Shown piece by piece: positions 26,581-35,288 of a stretch of DNA of 64,000 nt. The stretch is from Leptothermofonsia sp049200465 (GTDB lineage Bacteria; Cyanobacteriota; Cyanobacteriia; Leptolyngbyales; Leptolyngbyaceae). The DNA is taken from positions 434,001 through 498,000 of the forward strand of contig NZ_CP120836.1 of assembly GCF_049200465.1 (NCBI RefSeq), read 5' to 3'. The position numbers and the translations under genes were made by a program. The notes beneath the pieces were generated by a model. It worked only from the letters and a program-made list of their open reading frames with translations, was not told where the DNA came from and made no database searches. Position 1 is the first letter of the stretch. Every line of letters starts with the position of its first letter.

Positions 26581-27600
26581 ATGACTCCTGCTGTTTTAAT
26601 CGAAAAGCTGCAAAAGCGCTATGGCACAGTCGAAGCCGTTAAGGACGTTTCGTTTCAAGTGGAACCGGGAGAAATCTTTGGTTTGCTGGGACCGAACGGT
26701 GCTGGCAAGACAACGACTCTTCGCTGCCTCTGCACATTAACTGAACCCGACTCAGGGCGGATTGAGGTCTCCGGAATTTCTGTGGTTGAACAACCCAGGC
26801 TGGCTCGCCAGCGGCTTGGCTACGTCGCCCAGGAAATTGCTCTGGATAAAGTGCTGACTGGGCGGGAACTACTCCAGCTTCAGGCAGCGCTCTATCACCT
26901 CCCCCGTGCAGTTACCCGCGATCGGATTGAGAGCGTCCTTAGCCTGTTTGGGTTACAAGACTATGCCGACAAGAAGACTGGCACCTATTCTGGTGGTTTG
27001 AAAAAGCGCCTTGACCTGGCAGCAGGGTTGTTGCACCAACCCGATGTTCTCGTTTTAGATGAACCCACGGTGGGGTTGGATATTGAAAGCCGGATTGCCG
27101 TCTGGGATTTTTTGCGTCGCCTGCGAGAGCAGGGCACAACGGTGCTGCTAACCAGTCACTATCTGGAAGAGATCGATGCCCTGGCTGATCGGGTTGCCAT
27201 CATTGATCAGGGTGTCGTCATCGCCTGTGGCAGGCCTTCTGAATTGAAAGATCGGGTGGGGGGCGATCGCATTACCCTCCGCATCCGTGAATTTGCTCCC
27301 TTAGAAGAAGCCGAGAAAGCAAAATCCCTGCTGCAAAGCATTCCAACCGTTCAGGAAGTCATCATCAATAGTTCCCAGGGCAACTCCCTCAACCTGGTAG
27401 TTTCGCCGCAGAGCGATGCCCTGCTAACTGTTCAGAAGGTACTCCAGGAGGCCGGGCTGCCCACCTTTGGCATTGCCCAGTCACGCCCCAGTTTGGATGA
27501 CGTTTACCTGGCAGCCACCGGACGTACCTTGCTGGATGCCGAAATTGCTGCTGCTGAAACCCGTGATGAAAAGGCAGAACGCAAGAAGAGTATGCGGTAG
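26581..27600 (+). CDS. ABC transporter ATP-binding protein (DrrA/CcmA type)
   Basis: 339 residues from ATG 26581 (a GTG two codons earlier is possible). Walker A GPNGAGKTTT (about 39-48), Q-loop in YVAQEIALD, signature YSGGLKKRLD (about 139-148), Walker B VLVLDEPTVGLD (about 158-169) and H-loop LLTSHYLEE are intact. A C-terminal extension of about 110 residues (ITLRIREFAPLEE ... RPSLDDVYLAATGRTL) is typical of drug/polysaccharide ABC-2 exporters. Works with the permease 55 bp downstream. It lies 37 bp after ctaB, an arrangement that suggests one operon. The substrate is not evident. Confidence 0.93.
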   Translation: MTPAVLIEKLQKRYGTVEAVKDVSFQVEPGEIFGLLGPNGAGKTTTLRCLCTLTEPDSGRIEVSGISVVEQPRLARQRLGYVAQEIALDKVLTGRELLQLQAALYHLPRAVTRDRIESVLSLFGLQDYADKKTGTYSGGLKKRLDLAAGLLHQPDVLVLDEPTVGLDIESRIAVWDFLRRLREQGTTVLLTSHYLEEIDALADRVAIIDQGVVIACGRPSELKDRVGGDRITLRIREFAPLEEAEKAKSLLQSIPTVQEVIINSSQGNSLNLVVSPQSDALLTVQKVLQEAGLPTFGIAQSRPSLDDVYLAATGRTLLDAEIAAAETRDEKAERKKSMR

Positions 27601-27654
27601 AGAATCCATTCATTAGAAACGTTGAATTTCAGATCGGAGGGCTGTGAGACTTTT

Positions 27655-28542
27655 ATGAGTAGCACCATGACATCACCCCAGGCCAGCCTCAATGGAAAAG
27701 TTACTGTTGCCCAGACGCCTCTTGATGCCAACCCAGTAGGCAACTTTCTCCAGGAAACGATCGCCCTCACCCGACGATTGTTCATCCAGCTTCAGCGCCG
27801 TCCCTCAACCCTGATTGCAGGCATCATTCAGCCGCTGATGTGGCTGATTCTGTTTGGTGCGCTGTTTCAAAATGCTCCCCAGGGTTTGTTTGGCGATAAC
27901 GTTAACTATGGGCAATTTTTGGGGGCAGGGGTGATTGTGTTCACGGCCTTTGGAGGGGCGCTCAACGCCGGTCTGCCTGTGATGTTTGACCGGGAGTTTG
28001 GTTTCCTTAATCGCCTGCTGGTCGCACCCCTCTCCTCCCGTTATTCCATCGTGGCGGCATCGGCTATCTTCATTACAGCCATGAGTTTGATTCAGACGGC
28101 GGCGATCGTCGCGATGAGTGCTTTTCTGGGAGCAGGACTTCCAGATGCTTTGGGGTTGGGGCTGGTAGCACTGATTGTGCTACTCCTCGTTGTTGGGGTA
28201 ACGGCATTGAGTCTGGGTTTAGCTTTTTTCCTTCCCGGACACATTGAGTTGATTGCGGTCATTTTTGTCACCAATCTGCCGCTTCTGTTTGCCAGCACAG
28301 CACTGGTTCCCTTGTCTTTTATGCCAATGTGGCTTCAGTGGGTGGCAACGTTGAATCCCTTGAGTTACGCGATCGAACCGATTCGCTACATCTATCTCCA
28401 CGATGATTGGTCCCTGAACAGCATCGTAATGCAGGCACCGTGGGGCCAGGTGACATTGGGGGCAGCTTTACTGATCCTGCTTGGTTTTGCCGCAGTGGTT
28501 TTGTTGAGCATTCAACCCAGACTGCGCCGATCCCTTGCCTGA
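27655..28542 (+). CDS. ABC-2 type transporter permease
   Basis: 295 residues, six predicted membrane helices: QRRPSTLIAGIIQPLMWLIL (about 43-63), FLGAGVIVFTAFGGAL, IVAASAIFITAMSLIQTAAI, LVALIVLLLVVGVTALSLGL, ELIAVIFVTNLPLLFASTAL and LGAALLILLGFAAVVLLSI. The cytoplasmic N terminus (ETIALTRRLFIQLQRRPST) and the conserved PLSYAIEPIRYIYL motif fit DrrB/NodJ-type permeases. The ATG at 27655 has a GGAGG 18 bp upstream; a TTG at 27622 would add 11 unlikely residues. Partner of the ATPase gene just upstream. Confidence 0.92.
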   Translation: MSSTMTSPQASLNGKVTVAQTPLDANPVGNFLQETIALTRRLFIQLQRRPSTLIAGIIQPLMWLILFGALFQNAPQGLFGDNVNYGQFLGAGVIVFTAFGGALNAGLPVMFDREFGFLNRLLVAPLSSRYSIVAASAIFITAMSLIQTAAIVAMSAFLGAGLPDALGLGLVALIVLLLVVGVTALSLGLAFFLPGHIELIAVIFVTNLPLLFASTALVPLSFMPMWLQWVATLNPLSYAIEPIRYIYLHDDWSLNSIVMQAPWGQVTLGAALLILLGFAAVVLLSIQPRLRRSLA

Positions 28543-28551
28543 TCCAGATTG

Positions 28552-28791
28552 CTATGACTCTGAAGGCGGGGGAGATCGCCGATTCATGATGTTGGCATGG
28601 ATTTCCTTCCAGACAGAGTATAAAAATTCCTGTTGGTAGCCCCATTGCTCAGCCAGCTCAGTCACTTTGTGAGAATCTTCCTGCTCAAAAAGCGTAGAAA
28701 GAACTGCCATCTCATAACTACTAATGAGATCCTCTGGAATTGGTGATTTTGAACCAGAGTTCTCCTGTGCAACTGGATTAGATTGATTCAT
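28552..28791 (-). CDS. Small hypothetical protein
   Basis: 79 residues. The N terminus is disordered (NQSNPVAQENSGSKSPIP) and the middle is helical and acidic (EDLISSYEMAVLSTLFEQED SHK). It contains the Trp-rich stretch EQWGYQQEFLYSVWKEIHAN. No recognised family, no signal peptide. Convergent with the permease gene with nine bases between. Coding is moderately supported by the long frame and codon use. Confidence 0.5.
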   Translation of the reverse strand: MNQSNPVAQENSGSKSPIPEDLISSYEMAVLSTLFEQEDSHKVTELAEQWGYQQEFLYSVWKEIHANIMNRRSPPPSES

Positions 28792-28989
28792 GACCAGTTC
28801 GTAGCCTGAATTTTGTAAAACCAGGGGTAAATTCTGTGAACGTAAATTCTGTGAACAAAGTCTGACGAAACAGCAACTCCAGGAGGTTAACCTCTGAAGA
28901 TTAGTATACTGACTAAACTAAGGGGTTTTGGCGAAATCTTTTGCCGATCTAGGCTACTGGATCATAAGATTGACCCTCTGCTAATGCCT
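28792..28989. other. Intergenic region upstream of small gene
   Basis: Contains a direct repeat of GTAAATTCTGTGAAC (about 28828-28856). No ORF. Continues into the MITE at 28990. Confidence 0.4.
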
Positions 28990-29104
28990 TATAGCTCTAC
29001 ACGGGTGCGTTAGGACATTGGAATTAGAGAGGGGGTTGGGGCTTCGCCCCCAGCCAAGGGTTCCCCCCCTGCACCCCGTCCTAACCACAATGACTACCGC
29101 TATA
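28990..29104 (+). repeat. Family A MITE, full copy
   Basis: TATAGCTCTACACGGGTGCG to ATGACTACCGCTATA, with GTTAGGACATTGG near the left and GTCCTAACC near the right. The core is GGGGCTTCGCCCCC and AGGGTTCCCCCCCT. Confidence 0.88.
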
Positions 29105-29171
29105 AAACCTACGTCCACGCTGCCCCCATCACTGGATTTGGCAAGCTGTGAGAGTTAATGAGCAACCAGTA

Positions 29172-30056
29172 TTAGTTTCCAGGCGGCTCACATAATCTGT
29201 CGTACAGAGTGATTAGGGCGGCATTATCAAGTTCCCCCTGGCCTTGAGCCAGAAGCGCATCCATCAGACTGGTCACCTGAGCCGAACCCAACAGGGGCAA
29301 GTTGAGCTCCCGTCCAGTTTGCAGAACAATGTTCATATCCTTTCGGTGCAGGTTGAGCTTGAACCCTGGCTGAAAACTGCCTTCCAGCATTCGTTTGCCA
29401 TGTACTTCCAGAATGCGACTCTGGGCAAAGCCACCCAGCAAGGCTTCACGGACTTTCGCGGCATCGACACCCGATTTTTTTGCAAAGGTGAGTGCCTCCG
29501 CAACTCCCTGGATGGTCAGGGATACTACAATTTGGTTGCAGGCTTTGGTCACCTGTCCTGCCCCTGCTTCACCGATATAAACGATGTTTTTTCCCATTAC
29601 CCTGAGAATGGGTAACGCTCGTTGAAAGGCGGGCTCGTCTCCACCAACCATAATTGAGAGGGTCCCCTGCCGTGCCCCAATGTCTCCTCCAGAAACGGGG
29701 GCATCTAACGCAGCAACACCCTTCGTCTTGAGGGCATGATAGACTTTACGGGCTGTGGTTGGGGCAACAGTGGACATATCAATGTAGAGCATGGGCGATC
29801 GCGCCCCTTCAATAACGCCATCCGCCCCCAGCACCACAGCCTCCACATCGGGTGAGTCAGAAACACAGGTAATTACAACATCTACTTGCTGCGCAACTTC
29901 TTTTGGAGATGCAGCCATCAACGCCCCTTCTTGCGCCAGTTCTTCCATTGCCAGACGGCTGCGATTGTAGACCACCAGGCGATAGCCTGCCCTGAGCAAG
30001 TTTCGTGCCATTGGCTTGCCCATGATGCCGAGTCCAATAAATCCAATCCGTTCCAT
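29172..30056 (-). CDS. Beta-hydroxyacid dehydrogenase (tartronate semialdehyde reductase type)
   Basis: 294 residues, NAD(P)-dependent Rossmann dehydrogenase that reduces tartronate semialdehyde to glycerate or acts on 3-hydroxyisobutyrate. N-terminal GFIGLGIMGKPMARNLL (5-21) is the dinucleotide site. DAPVSGGDIGARQGTLSIMV (about 118-137) is the substrate-binding signature. GAGQVTKACNQIVV (about 163-176) carries the catalytic Lys. KDMNIVLQTGRELNLPL (about 239-255) is the C-terminal family motif. In photorespiration of cyanobacteria this enzyme serves the tartronic-semialdehyde branch of the glycerate pathway (known); garR/glxR assignment versus mmsB cannot be made from the sequence alone. Stand-alone gene. 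Confidence 0.9.
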   Translation of the reverse strand: MERIGFIGLGIMGKPMARNLLRAGYRLVVYNRSRLAMEELAQEGALMAASPKEVAQQVDVVITCVSDSPDVEAVVLGADGVIEGARSPMLYIDMSTVAPTTARKVYHALKTKGVAALDAPVSGGDIGARQGTLSIMVGGDEPAFQRALPILRVMGKNIVYIGEAGAGQVTKACNQIVVSLTIQGVAEALTFAKKSGVDAAKVREALLGGFAQSRILEVHGKRMLEGSFQPGFKLNLHRKDMNIVLQTGRELNLPLLGSAQVTSLMDALLAQGQGELDNAALITLYDRLCEPPGN

Positions 30057-30094
30057 AGAAACAGGGGCGAGAGTTAATAGGGAATAGGATATTG

Positions 30095-33000
30095 TTAAGT
30101 CAACACAAAACGCAAAGTAAACCGAGTCTCCATGTTGGCACTAGCGACTTCAATGGTGGCTCCCAAATGCTGTGCCAGTTTTTGCACCAGTGCCAGCCCT
30201 AACCCAGTGCCACCGTAGCGCCAGGGGTCATTGTTTGGAATGCGGTAGAACTTATCAAAAATCCGGGACAATTCCTGGTCGGGAATTTCAACGCCTGTGT
30301 TGGTGACGCTGATGAGAAGGAATGAGGGGGTGGATGGGTGGATGGGTGGATGGGTGGATAGGTGAGGGGGGGGAGCCGTACGGGAGGAGGGGGTTTGGCG
30401 TTTTTTGCTTGCTGTGCCCTTTACAAATCTCGCCGCGATCGTGACCGTTCCTCCTGAGGGAGTGTACTTGTAGGCGTTCGTTAGAAGTTCAGTCAGAATG
30501 CGCTGTAAGTAGGAAAGATCGGTGGTGAGGGGGGGGAGATTCGCCGGGAGATCAAAGCGAAGCATTTGTTGATGGCTTTGCAGGCGTTCTACAAAAGACT
30601 CAACAACGTGAGGAATCCAAACCTGGAGATTGATTGAGGTGAGGACAAGGGGTTCGACCTCCGCATCCAGGCGAGTTAAGTCCAGCAGGTTGTTGATTAA
30701 ACTAATTTCGCGCTGACATTCATCCTGTAAGATCTGGATGTAGCGAGACAGGGGCTGAAGCGAGTTTGCTTCCAGGGTTAGAGGTGCGGTACTTGTTGAA
30801 TCGCGGATTTCACCGTGCTCATCTCTAAACAGCAGCGTTTCTAGCATTTGGGCGGCCATTTTAATGCTGGAGACAGGAGTTCGGAGTTCATGGGAAACGG
30901 TGCTCAGAAAATCATCTTTAAGCCGGTTCAACCGTTCTAGTTCGGTCACCTGTGCCTGGACAGCCTGATACAACCGAGCCTGACGAATGGCGATCGCACA
31001 CTGATTGGCCACCTGCTGCACCAACCTCACTTCCAAATCGCTAAAGCTTTGTTCGTGCCCCCGCAACAGCCATAAATCACCTAAAACCCCTTCATTATCA
31101 ATAATGGGGCAACTCAGTATAGAAAATAGCCGCTCAATTGAACGCACAGGATCCGGTTCTATTCGGCAAAACTGAAACGTTTCTCCCTGCAAAATCTGAG
31201 ACATAATGTCATCTGGGTTTTCCAGTGGAATAATACTTCCCTGCGCAGACGGAACCCCTTTAGAAATGTACTCATAGCGAATGATGGATACATTTCGATT
31301 CAAATCGTGTAAGGCAACATCGCAACCTACAACATCCAAACCCTGGACAAGTTCTTGTACCACCGTTTCCAGGATTTGCGCTTCATCCAGACTGTCTCGC
31401 ACATGATCGGTAATCCGTTTTAGCAGGGCTTCAAATTCCAGTGCCTGTTTTAGTTTGTTGGTGCGTTCCTGCACCTGAGTTTCCAGGTTTGTATTGAGTT
31501 GCTGCACCTGCTGATAAAGCTCGGATTGTTGAATGGCGATCGCCAGTTGATCGGCGACAGTACTGGCCAGTTCCACCTCCCAGGTTTGCCAATAACTACG
31601 AGGATGAATGCGATTTAAGCTGAGGCTGCCCCAAATCCTAAAGCTCACCTCCAGAGGAACCAGCAGCCAGGCTCCAGGATAGGCTTGAGTAAAGGGCTGA
31701 TTAACCTCATCCGCATCCAAACGATAATCATTAATCTGCACAATTTCCAGGCGTTTAAGTTGGGCTGCAAATTGGTTATCTTTATCCGGAATAACTAACC
31801 CTAAAGCATCAGGTAAGTCGGGAGTACAACGGTAACTGGCAACATTAAGCCAGATCCCTTGCTCCGGTCGATACTGCACAATCTCAGCCCGATCAACTTT
31901 TAACAACTTGCCAATTTCAGTAGTGGCGGTTGTAAAGATAGTTGCCAGATTTAATGAATTGCGAATAGCCTGGATGACCCGGTGAGTTGCCCGCTCTTTT
32001 TCAGCCTGCTGTTGGGTCTGCTGATACAACTGTGCCTGATAGATCCCAATTGCCAGTTGGGTGATCAGTTGCCGCAGAAGATGCCAGCTTACTTGGTACC
32101 AATCACGTGGGGCCGTGCATTGATGAGCGACCAGCAACCCCCATAGATTCTGCTGTACTAAAACTGGCAGAACCAGGAGCGCCCGCACATTTAGGTCAAC
32201 TAACAGATCCCTGTAGCAAGGTTGTAAATTGACTGCTGAAACGTCGCTGATAGCATGAATCCGTCCCTGACGATAGGGACGAACCATTGAGCTGGCAAAA
32301 CAGGGGTCGTAGATTTCGCGATCCCGAATTGAAAAGGAGGGATCAACCACCGATTCAGCAATGACTTTGCCACTCCAGTTGGGATTAAATTGGTAGATAA
32401 TCACCCGCTCTACTTCAAGAAATCGGCGGACCTCTTCCACTGTGGTAGTCAGGATTTCATCAAGATCGAGCGATTGGCGAATATTTTGAGCGATGGTGGC
32501 GATAAATTGTTCACGCTCTCTGGTTCGCTGCTCTTGCTCAATTGCCTGCCGCATCCCAAGCTGGGCCTGTTTGCGCTCAGCTAGCTCTGTCTGCAACTGC
32601 TGGTAAAGGTCAGCCTGCTGAATGGCGATCGCCAGTTGATGGCTAATTTGCTGTAATAGTTCAGCTTCGGCGGGTTGCCATTGCCGATAGTGTGAGCAGG
32701 CATGCACAATCAGCAATCCCCAAACTCGCACAGAGCCATCCTCAGTATTTTGAGTGATGGAGGCAACCACTTTAGACTTGACCCCAATTTCCTGCATAAA
32801 CCCGGTCAGGCAATGAGCCCACTCATCCGCTGCCACATCCGGAATAATCCGCGGTATCCCCTGGCAATAGTACTCATAACATTCTGAGGGAAAGCATTCA
32901 TCAACCCAAGACATTTTCTGAGTCGTAGGGTACTCCGGTGTAACGGATTCACTAATCACCTGCCCCGAACCATCGGGTTGCAGCCGAAAGATCAAAGCCC

Positions 33001-34012
33001 GGTCTGCCCGAAGTGTCTGTCGCACTTCGGTTACAGCAGTTGTCAGAATTTGTTCCAGATCCAGAGTCTGTCGCATGCGTTGCGTGATTGACCGCAGCAA
33101 CCCCTCCCAGTCTGCTTTTTGGCGTAGGGCTTCTTCTACCTGTCTACGTTCTGTGATATCTGTTCGGGTTCCTAGCATCCGCTCAGGTTCCCCCCTTTCA
33201 TCACGAAAAACCACTCCCCGCGACAGAAACCAGCGAAAACTGCCATCCTTATGCTGCATCCGATGTTCAATCTCATACTCTGGCATAGCGCCTGTCAGAT
33301 AAGCATCTATGGCAGTCAAAACCAATTTCAAATCTTCTGGATGCATTAACCGATGCCAATCACTTATACTGTCGGAAATCTCGCCATCGTCATAACCCAA
33401 CATGGTTTTCAGGTTCGGGTCCACATAGGTTTCATTGTTTTTTAGGTTCCAATCCCAGACACCCACTCGGCCAGCCTGGATTGCCAGTTTATATCGCTCC
33501 TCACTTGTTTGCAGGGCGATCTCTATCTGCTTGCGCTCCGTAATATTGGTGGTCAGCATGGTCACAGTCCAGCAACCCTCGGTTTCATTTCTGTGAATCG
33601 TGAAGATGCCCGCTATCCAGCGGATATTGCCATCTTTATGACGAAATCGAAATTCAACTGTACCTGTCGGCTCAAGCGGGGTGTTCTCAATCCTTGACAG
33701 AACTGGGCGGCGCAAATCTTCTTCTGGCACCTGAGCGATCCACAACCGTTTATTAGCCATCAATTCTTCAGCGGTGTACCCAAACAGTTGTTCACAGCCA
33801 GTGGAATAAAACTCACATTCCCAGTTGTGATCTGCAAACACCCGAAAATTACCGATAGAGGCGATCGCGCTGTTTAAAATCTCACCGAGTTTTGCTTGCA
33901 ACGGCGGTACGAGACGATGATATTGTTTATCTCTGAAATCCTTCCAAAAATCTAAGGATGGTTGTTCAAAGGTGTCGTCATAGCCAAAACTTTTCGGCTC
34001 ATCCGGGTTCAT
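30095..34012 (-). CDS. Multi-PAS/GAF sensor histidine kinase
   Basis: 1305 residues from the ATG at 34012; the frame is open to 34099 but those residues look non-native. Order: PAS (about 45-165), PAS (about 170-295), four GAF domains (about 310-480, 500-680, 690-850, 890-1050), HisKA with VSHELRTPVSS (about 1065-1075), HATPase with TNTGVEIP and GGTGLGLAL. Cys401 is followed by Leu (AHCLTGF) and Cys599 by Tyr (PCYRDLL), each at the bilin-attachment position of cyanobacteriochrome GAFs; both are followed by LWGLL(I/V)AH. A low-complexity insert STHPPIHPSTP inside the HATPase domain is encoded by tandem octamers. Cytoplasmic; no regulator gene is adjacent. Confidence 0.9.
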   Translation of the reverse strand: MNPDEPKSFGYDDTFEQPSLDFWKDFRDKQYHRLVPPLQAKLGEILNSAIASIGNFRVFADHNWECEFYSTGCEQLFGYTAEELMANKRLWIAQVPEEDLRRPVLSRIENTPLEPTGTVEFRFRHKDGNIRWIAGIFTIHRNETEGCWTVTMLTTNITERKQIEIALQTSEERYKLAIQAGRVGVWDWNLKNNETYVDPNLKTMLGYDDGEISDSISDWHRLMHPEDLKLVLTAIDAYLTGAMPEYEIEHRMQHKDGSFRWFLSRGVVFRDERGEPERMLGTRTDITERRQVEEALRQKADWEGLLRSITQRMRQTLDLEQILTTAVTEVRQTLRADRALIFRLQPDGSGQVISESVTPEYPTTQKMSWVDECFPSECYEYYCQGIPRIIPDVAADEWAHCLTGFMQEIGVKSKVVASITQNTEDGSVRVWGLLIVHACSHYRQWQPAEAELLQQISHQLAIAIQQADLYQQLQTELAERKQAQLGMRQAIEQEQRTREREQFIATIAQNIRQSLDLDEILTTTVEEVRRFLEVERVIIYQFNPNWSGKVIAESVVDPSFSIRDREIYDPCFASSMVRPYRQGRIHAISDVSAVNLQPCYRDLLVDLNVRALLVLPVLVQQNLWGLLVAHQCTAPRDWYQVSWHLLRQLITQLAIGIYQAQLYQQTQQQAEKERATHRVIQAIRNSLNLATIFTTATTEIGKLLKVDRAEIVQYRPEQGIWLNVASYRCTPDLPDALGLVIPDKDNQFAAQLKRLEIVQINDYRLDADEVNQPFTQAYPGAWLLVPLEVSFRIWGSLSLNRIHPRSYWQTWEVELASTVADQLAIAIQQSELYQQVQQLNTNLETQVQERTNKLKQALEFEALLKRITDHVRDSLDEAQILETVVQELVQGLDVVGCDVALHDLNRNVSIIRYEYISKGVPSAQGSIIPLENPDDIMSQILQGETFQFCRIEPDPVRSIERLFSILSCPIIDNEGVLGDLWLLRGHEQSFSDLEVRLVQQVANQCAIAIRQARLYQAVQAQVTELERLNRLKDDFLSTVSHELRTPVSSIKMAAQMLETLLFRDEHGEIRDSTSTAPLTLEANSLQPLSRYIQILQDECQREISLINNLLDLTRLDAEVEPLVLTSINLQVWIPHVVESFVERLQSHQQMLRFDLPANLPPLTTDLSYLQRILTELLTNAYKYTPSGGTVTIAARFVKGTASKKRQTPSSRTAPPPHLSTHPPIHPSTPSFLLISVTNTGVEIPDQELSRIFDKFYRIPNNDPWRYGGTGLGLALVQKLAQHLGATIEVASANMETRFTLRFVLT
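30328..30359 (+). repeat. Four perfect GGGTGGAT octamers inside a kinase gene
   Basis: GGGTGGAT is repeated at 30328, 30336, 30344 and 30352. On the coding strand this gives His/Pro/Ser-rich residues between beta strands of the HATPase domain. Confidence 0.9.
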
Positions 34013-34105
34013 TGCCAGGTTCCCAATTAATTTCTTCAGCAGTAACCCTCTGACTGGAAGTAGGAGGGCAATACCCCCCCTCAGGTAAAAAAGAGCCAAG
34101 TAGCG

Positions 34106-34148
34106 TGATCATAATTATGATCATAATTAATAATTATGATCATAATTA
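34106..34148. repeat. Twin AT-rich palindromes
   Basis: AATTATGATCATAATT, a perfect palindrome, occurs at 34113-34128 and at 34132-34147 (period 19 bp), preceded by a half copy ending GATC. It lies upstream of the big kinase gene. Confidence 0.88.
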
Positions 34149-34242
34149 ATTTGTTATTAATTTGTTTGTAAAGGGGGGGATTAGGGGCTTTGTCCCTCTA
34201 CCCCCCGAAATTATTCTTAATTGAATTGCGCCTAGCTACTTA
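34146..34242 (+). repeat. Family C MITE
   Basis: Inner arms AATTTGTTATTAATTTG and TTCTTAATTGAATTGCG flank a GGGGCTTTGTCCC hairpin and a CCCCCCGAAATTATT tract. Right end CGCCTAGCTACTTA. The left end merges with the AT-rich palindromes. Confidence 0.7.
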
Positions 34243-34281
34243 AATCGAAAAGATCTCTTCAACTAGGGGCAACAGAATTCT

Positions 34282-34485
34282 TTAATGAAGCCCATAGTCT
34301 AGCGTACTTGAAAGTGCTGCGCATAGCATTAAATCATCAACTGTAGGAACTGGAACGGGGTTTAGTAAAATACCCATCGACCATCTCTGTATCGCCTCTG
34401 TATAAAGATTTGTCGAAGCTTGCTCTGGATTTGATAAGACTTGATGACATAGTTCCGTAAAGTAGAGACTTGTAGATGTAGTCAT
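34282..34485 (-). CDS. Possible small hypothetical protein
   Basis: 67 residues from the internal ATG at 34485 (MTTSTSLYFTELCHQVLSN). Helical pattern, two segments (FTELCHQVLSNPEQASTNLY and DDLMLCAALSSTL). No known family. The frame continues upstream to 34545, overlapping the divergent gene at 34539. Weak evidence; it could be spurious. Confidence 0.35.
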   Translation of the reverse strand: MTTSTSLYFTELCHQVLSNPEQASTNLYTEAIQRWSMGILLNPVPVPTVDDLMLCAALSSTLDYGLH

Positions 34486-34538
34486 AGGCACACTATTAGT
34501 AAATATTTCTGTCAGTTTGCCTGGCTTCCTCCACCTCC

Positions 34539-34982
34539 ATGACACTCAAACCTGTTTCACTGAAATTTCCATTCCCAAACAAAGTTGCTAATAGAAAGAA
34601 CGGCAGGGTAGTAGGCTGGCTTACCGTCTTTAGTGTTGTGAGTATGGTGTCAGTAGCCTCATTGTCCACGTTTTCCAGCCAACAGTCGATCGCCCAAATA
34701 TCCCAGCGCACTCCATTGGTTCGGAAAGAGGGCTCCAGCCAGCAAGTTGAGCAGCTCAAAAGACAAAGATTGGCCCGCTCAATCGCCGTTTTGACTCGGG
34801 GCATAAAACCACAGGCAATTTCTCACTCGAACTCTCCCACAAATCAGGAGTCGCAACCTCTCAACCACAGCAGAAACGCCCAGAGAACAATGGGTGATTA
34901 CATGGAAGCGATTTCTGTTGTGTATGCTGCGATCGTGCCCCAGCGTCAACCCGGAAAATCCGCCAAACAACCATCCCCCTAA
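34539..34982 (+). CDS. Hypothetical secreted or anchored protein
   Basis: 147 residues. A basic N terminus (KFPFPNKVANRKNGR) precedes one hydrophobic segment (VVGWLTVFSVVSMVSVASLS, about 24-43) that could be a signal peptide or anchor. The remainder is polar and Ser/Gln/Asn-rich (QQSIAQISQRTPLVRKEGSS) with no recognised domain. Start ATG 34539. Unlike its neighbours it has no detectable family. Confidence 0.5.
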   Translation: MTLKPVSLKFPFPNKVANRKNGRVVGWLTVFSVVSMVSVASLSTFSSQQSIAQISQRTPLVRKEGSSQQVEQLKRQRLARSIAVLTRGIKPQAISHSNSPTNQESQPLNHSRNAQRTMGDYMEAISVVYAAIVPQRQPGKSAKQPSP

Positions 34983-35178
34983 ACTGGCCTGGGTGATTGG
35001 TGGGAATGAAGAAAAAACAGTGCTTGAATCTTTTCAATTCCCCTTAGGAATGAGAGTTAAGTAACTCCAAAAACCTCACTCCGCTTTTGGCACCCCTCTC
35101 CGACTCGGAGAGAAGAAGGGAGAGAGGTCAGTTCACTCAAAGAATGCGGTGTTATTAAATTCATGATCCTTAGCTTTC
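34983..35178. other. Intergenic region with short hairpin
   Basis: CCTCTCCGACTCGGAGAG (about 35094-35111) is a small perfect hairpin with little T tail. Nothing else is recognised before the family B MITE. Confidence 0.4.
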
Positions 35179-35280
35179 TATGGCGTTCACAAATCGTTTG
35201 TGAACAAGGGGGACCGGGGCTTCGCCCCCACCCAGGGGTGGAACCCCTGCAACCGTTCAAATTTTAAGAAAGACGCTATA
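35179..35280 (+). repeat. Family B MITE
   Basis: TATGGCGTTCACAAATCG at the left and TTTAAGAAAGACGCTATA at the right; inner arms TTTGTGAAC and GTTCAAATT. The core is GGGGCTTCGCCCC and AGGGGTGGAACCCCT. It lies eight bases from the stop of the minus-strand gene at 35289. Confidence 0.87.
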
Positions 35281-35288
35281 GCAACGCC

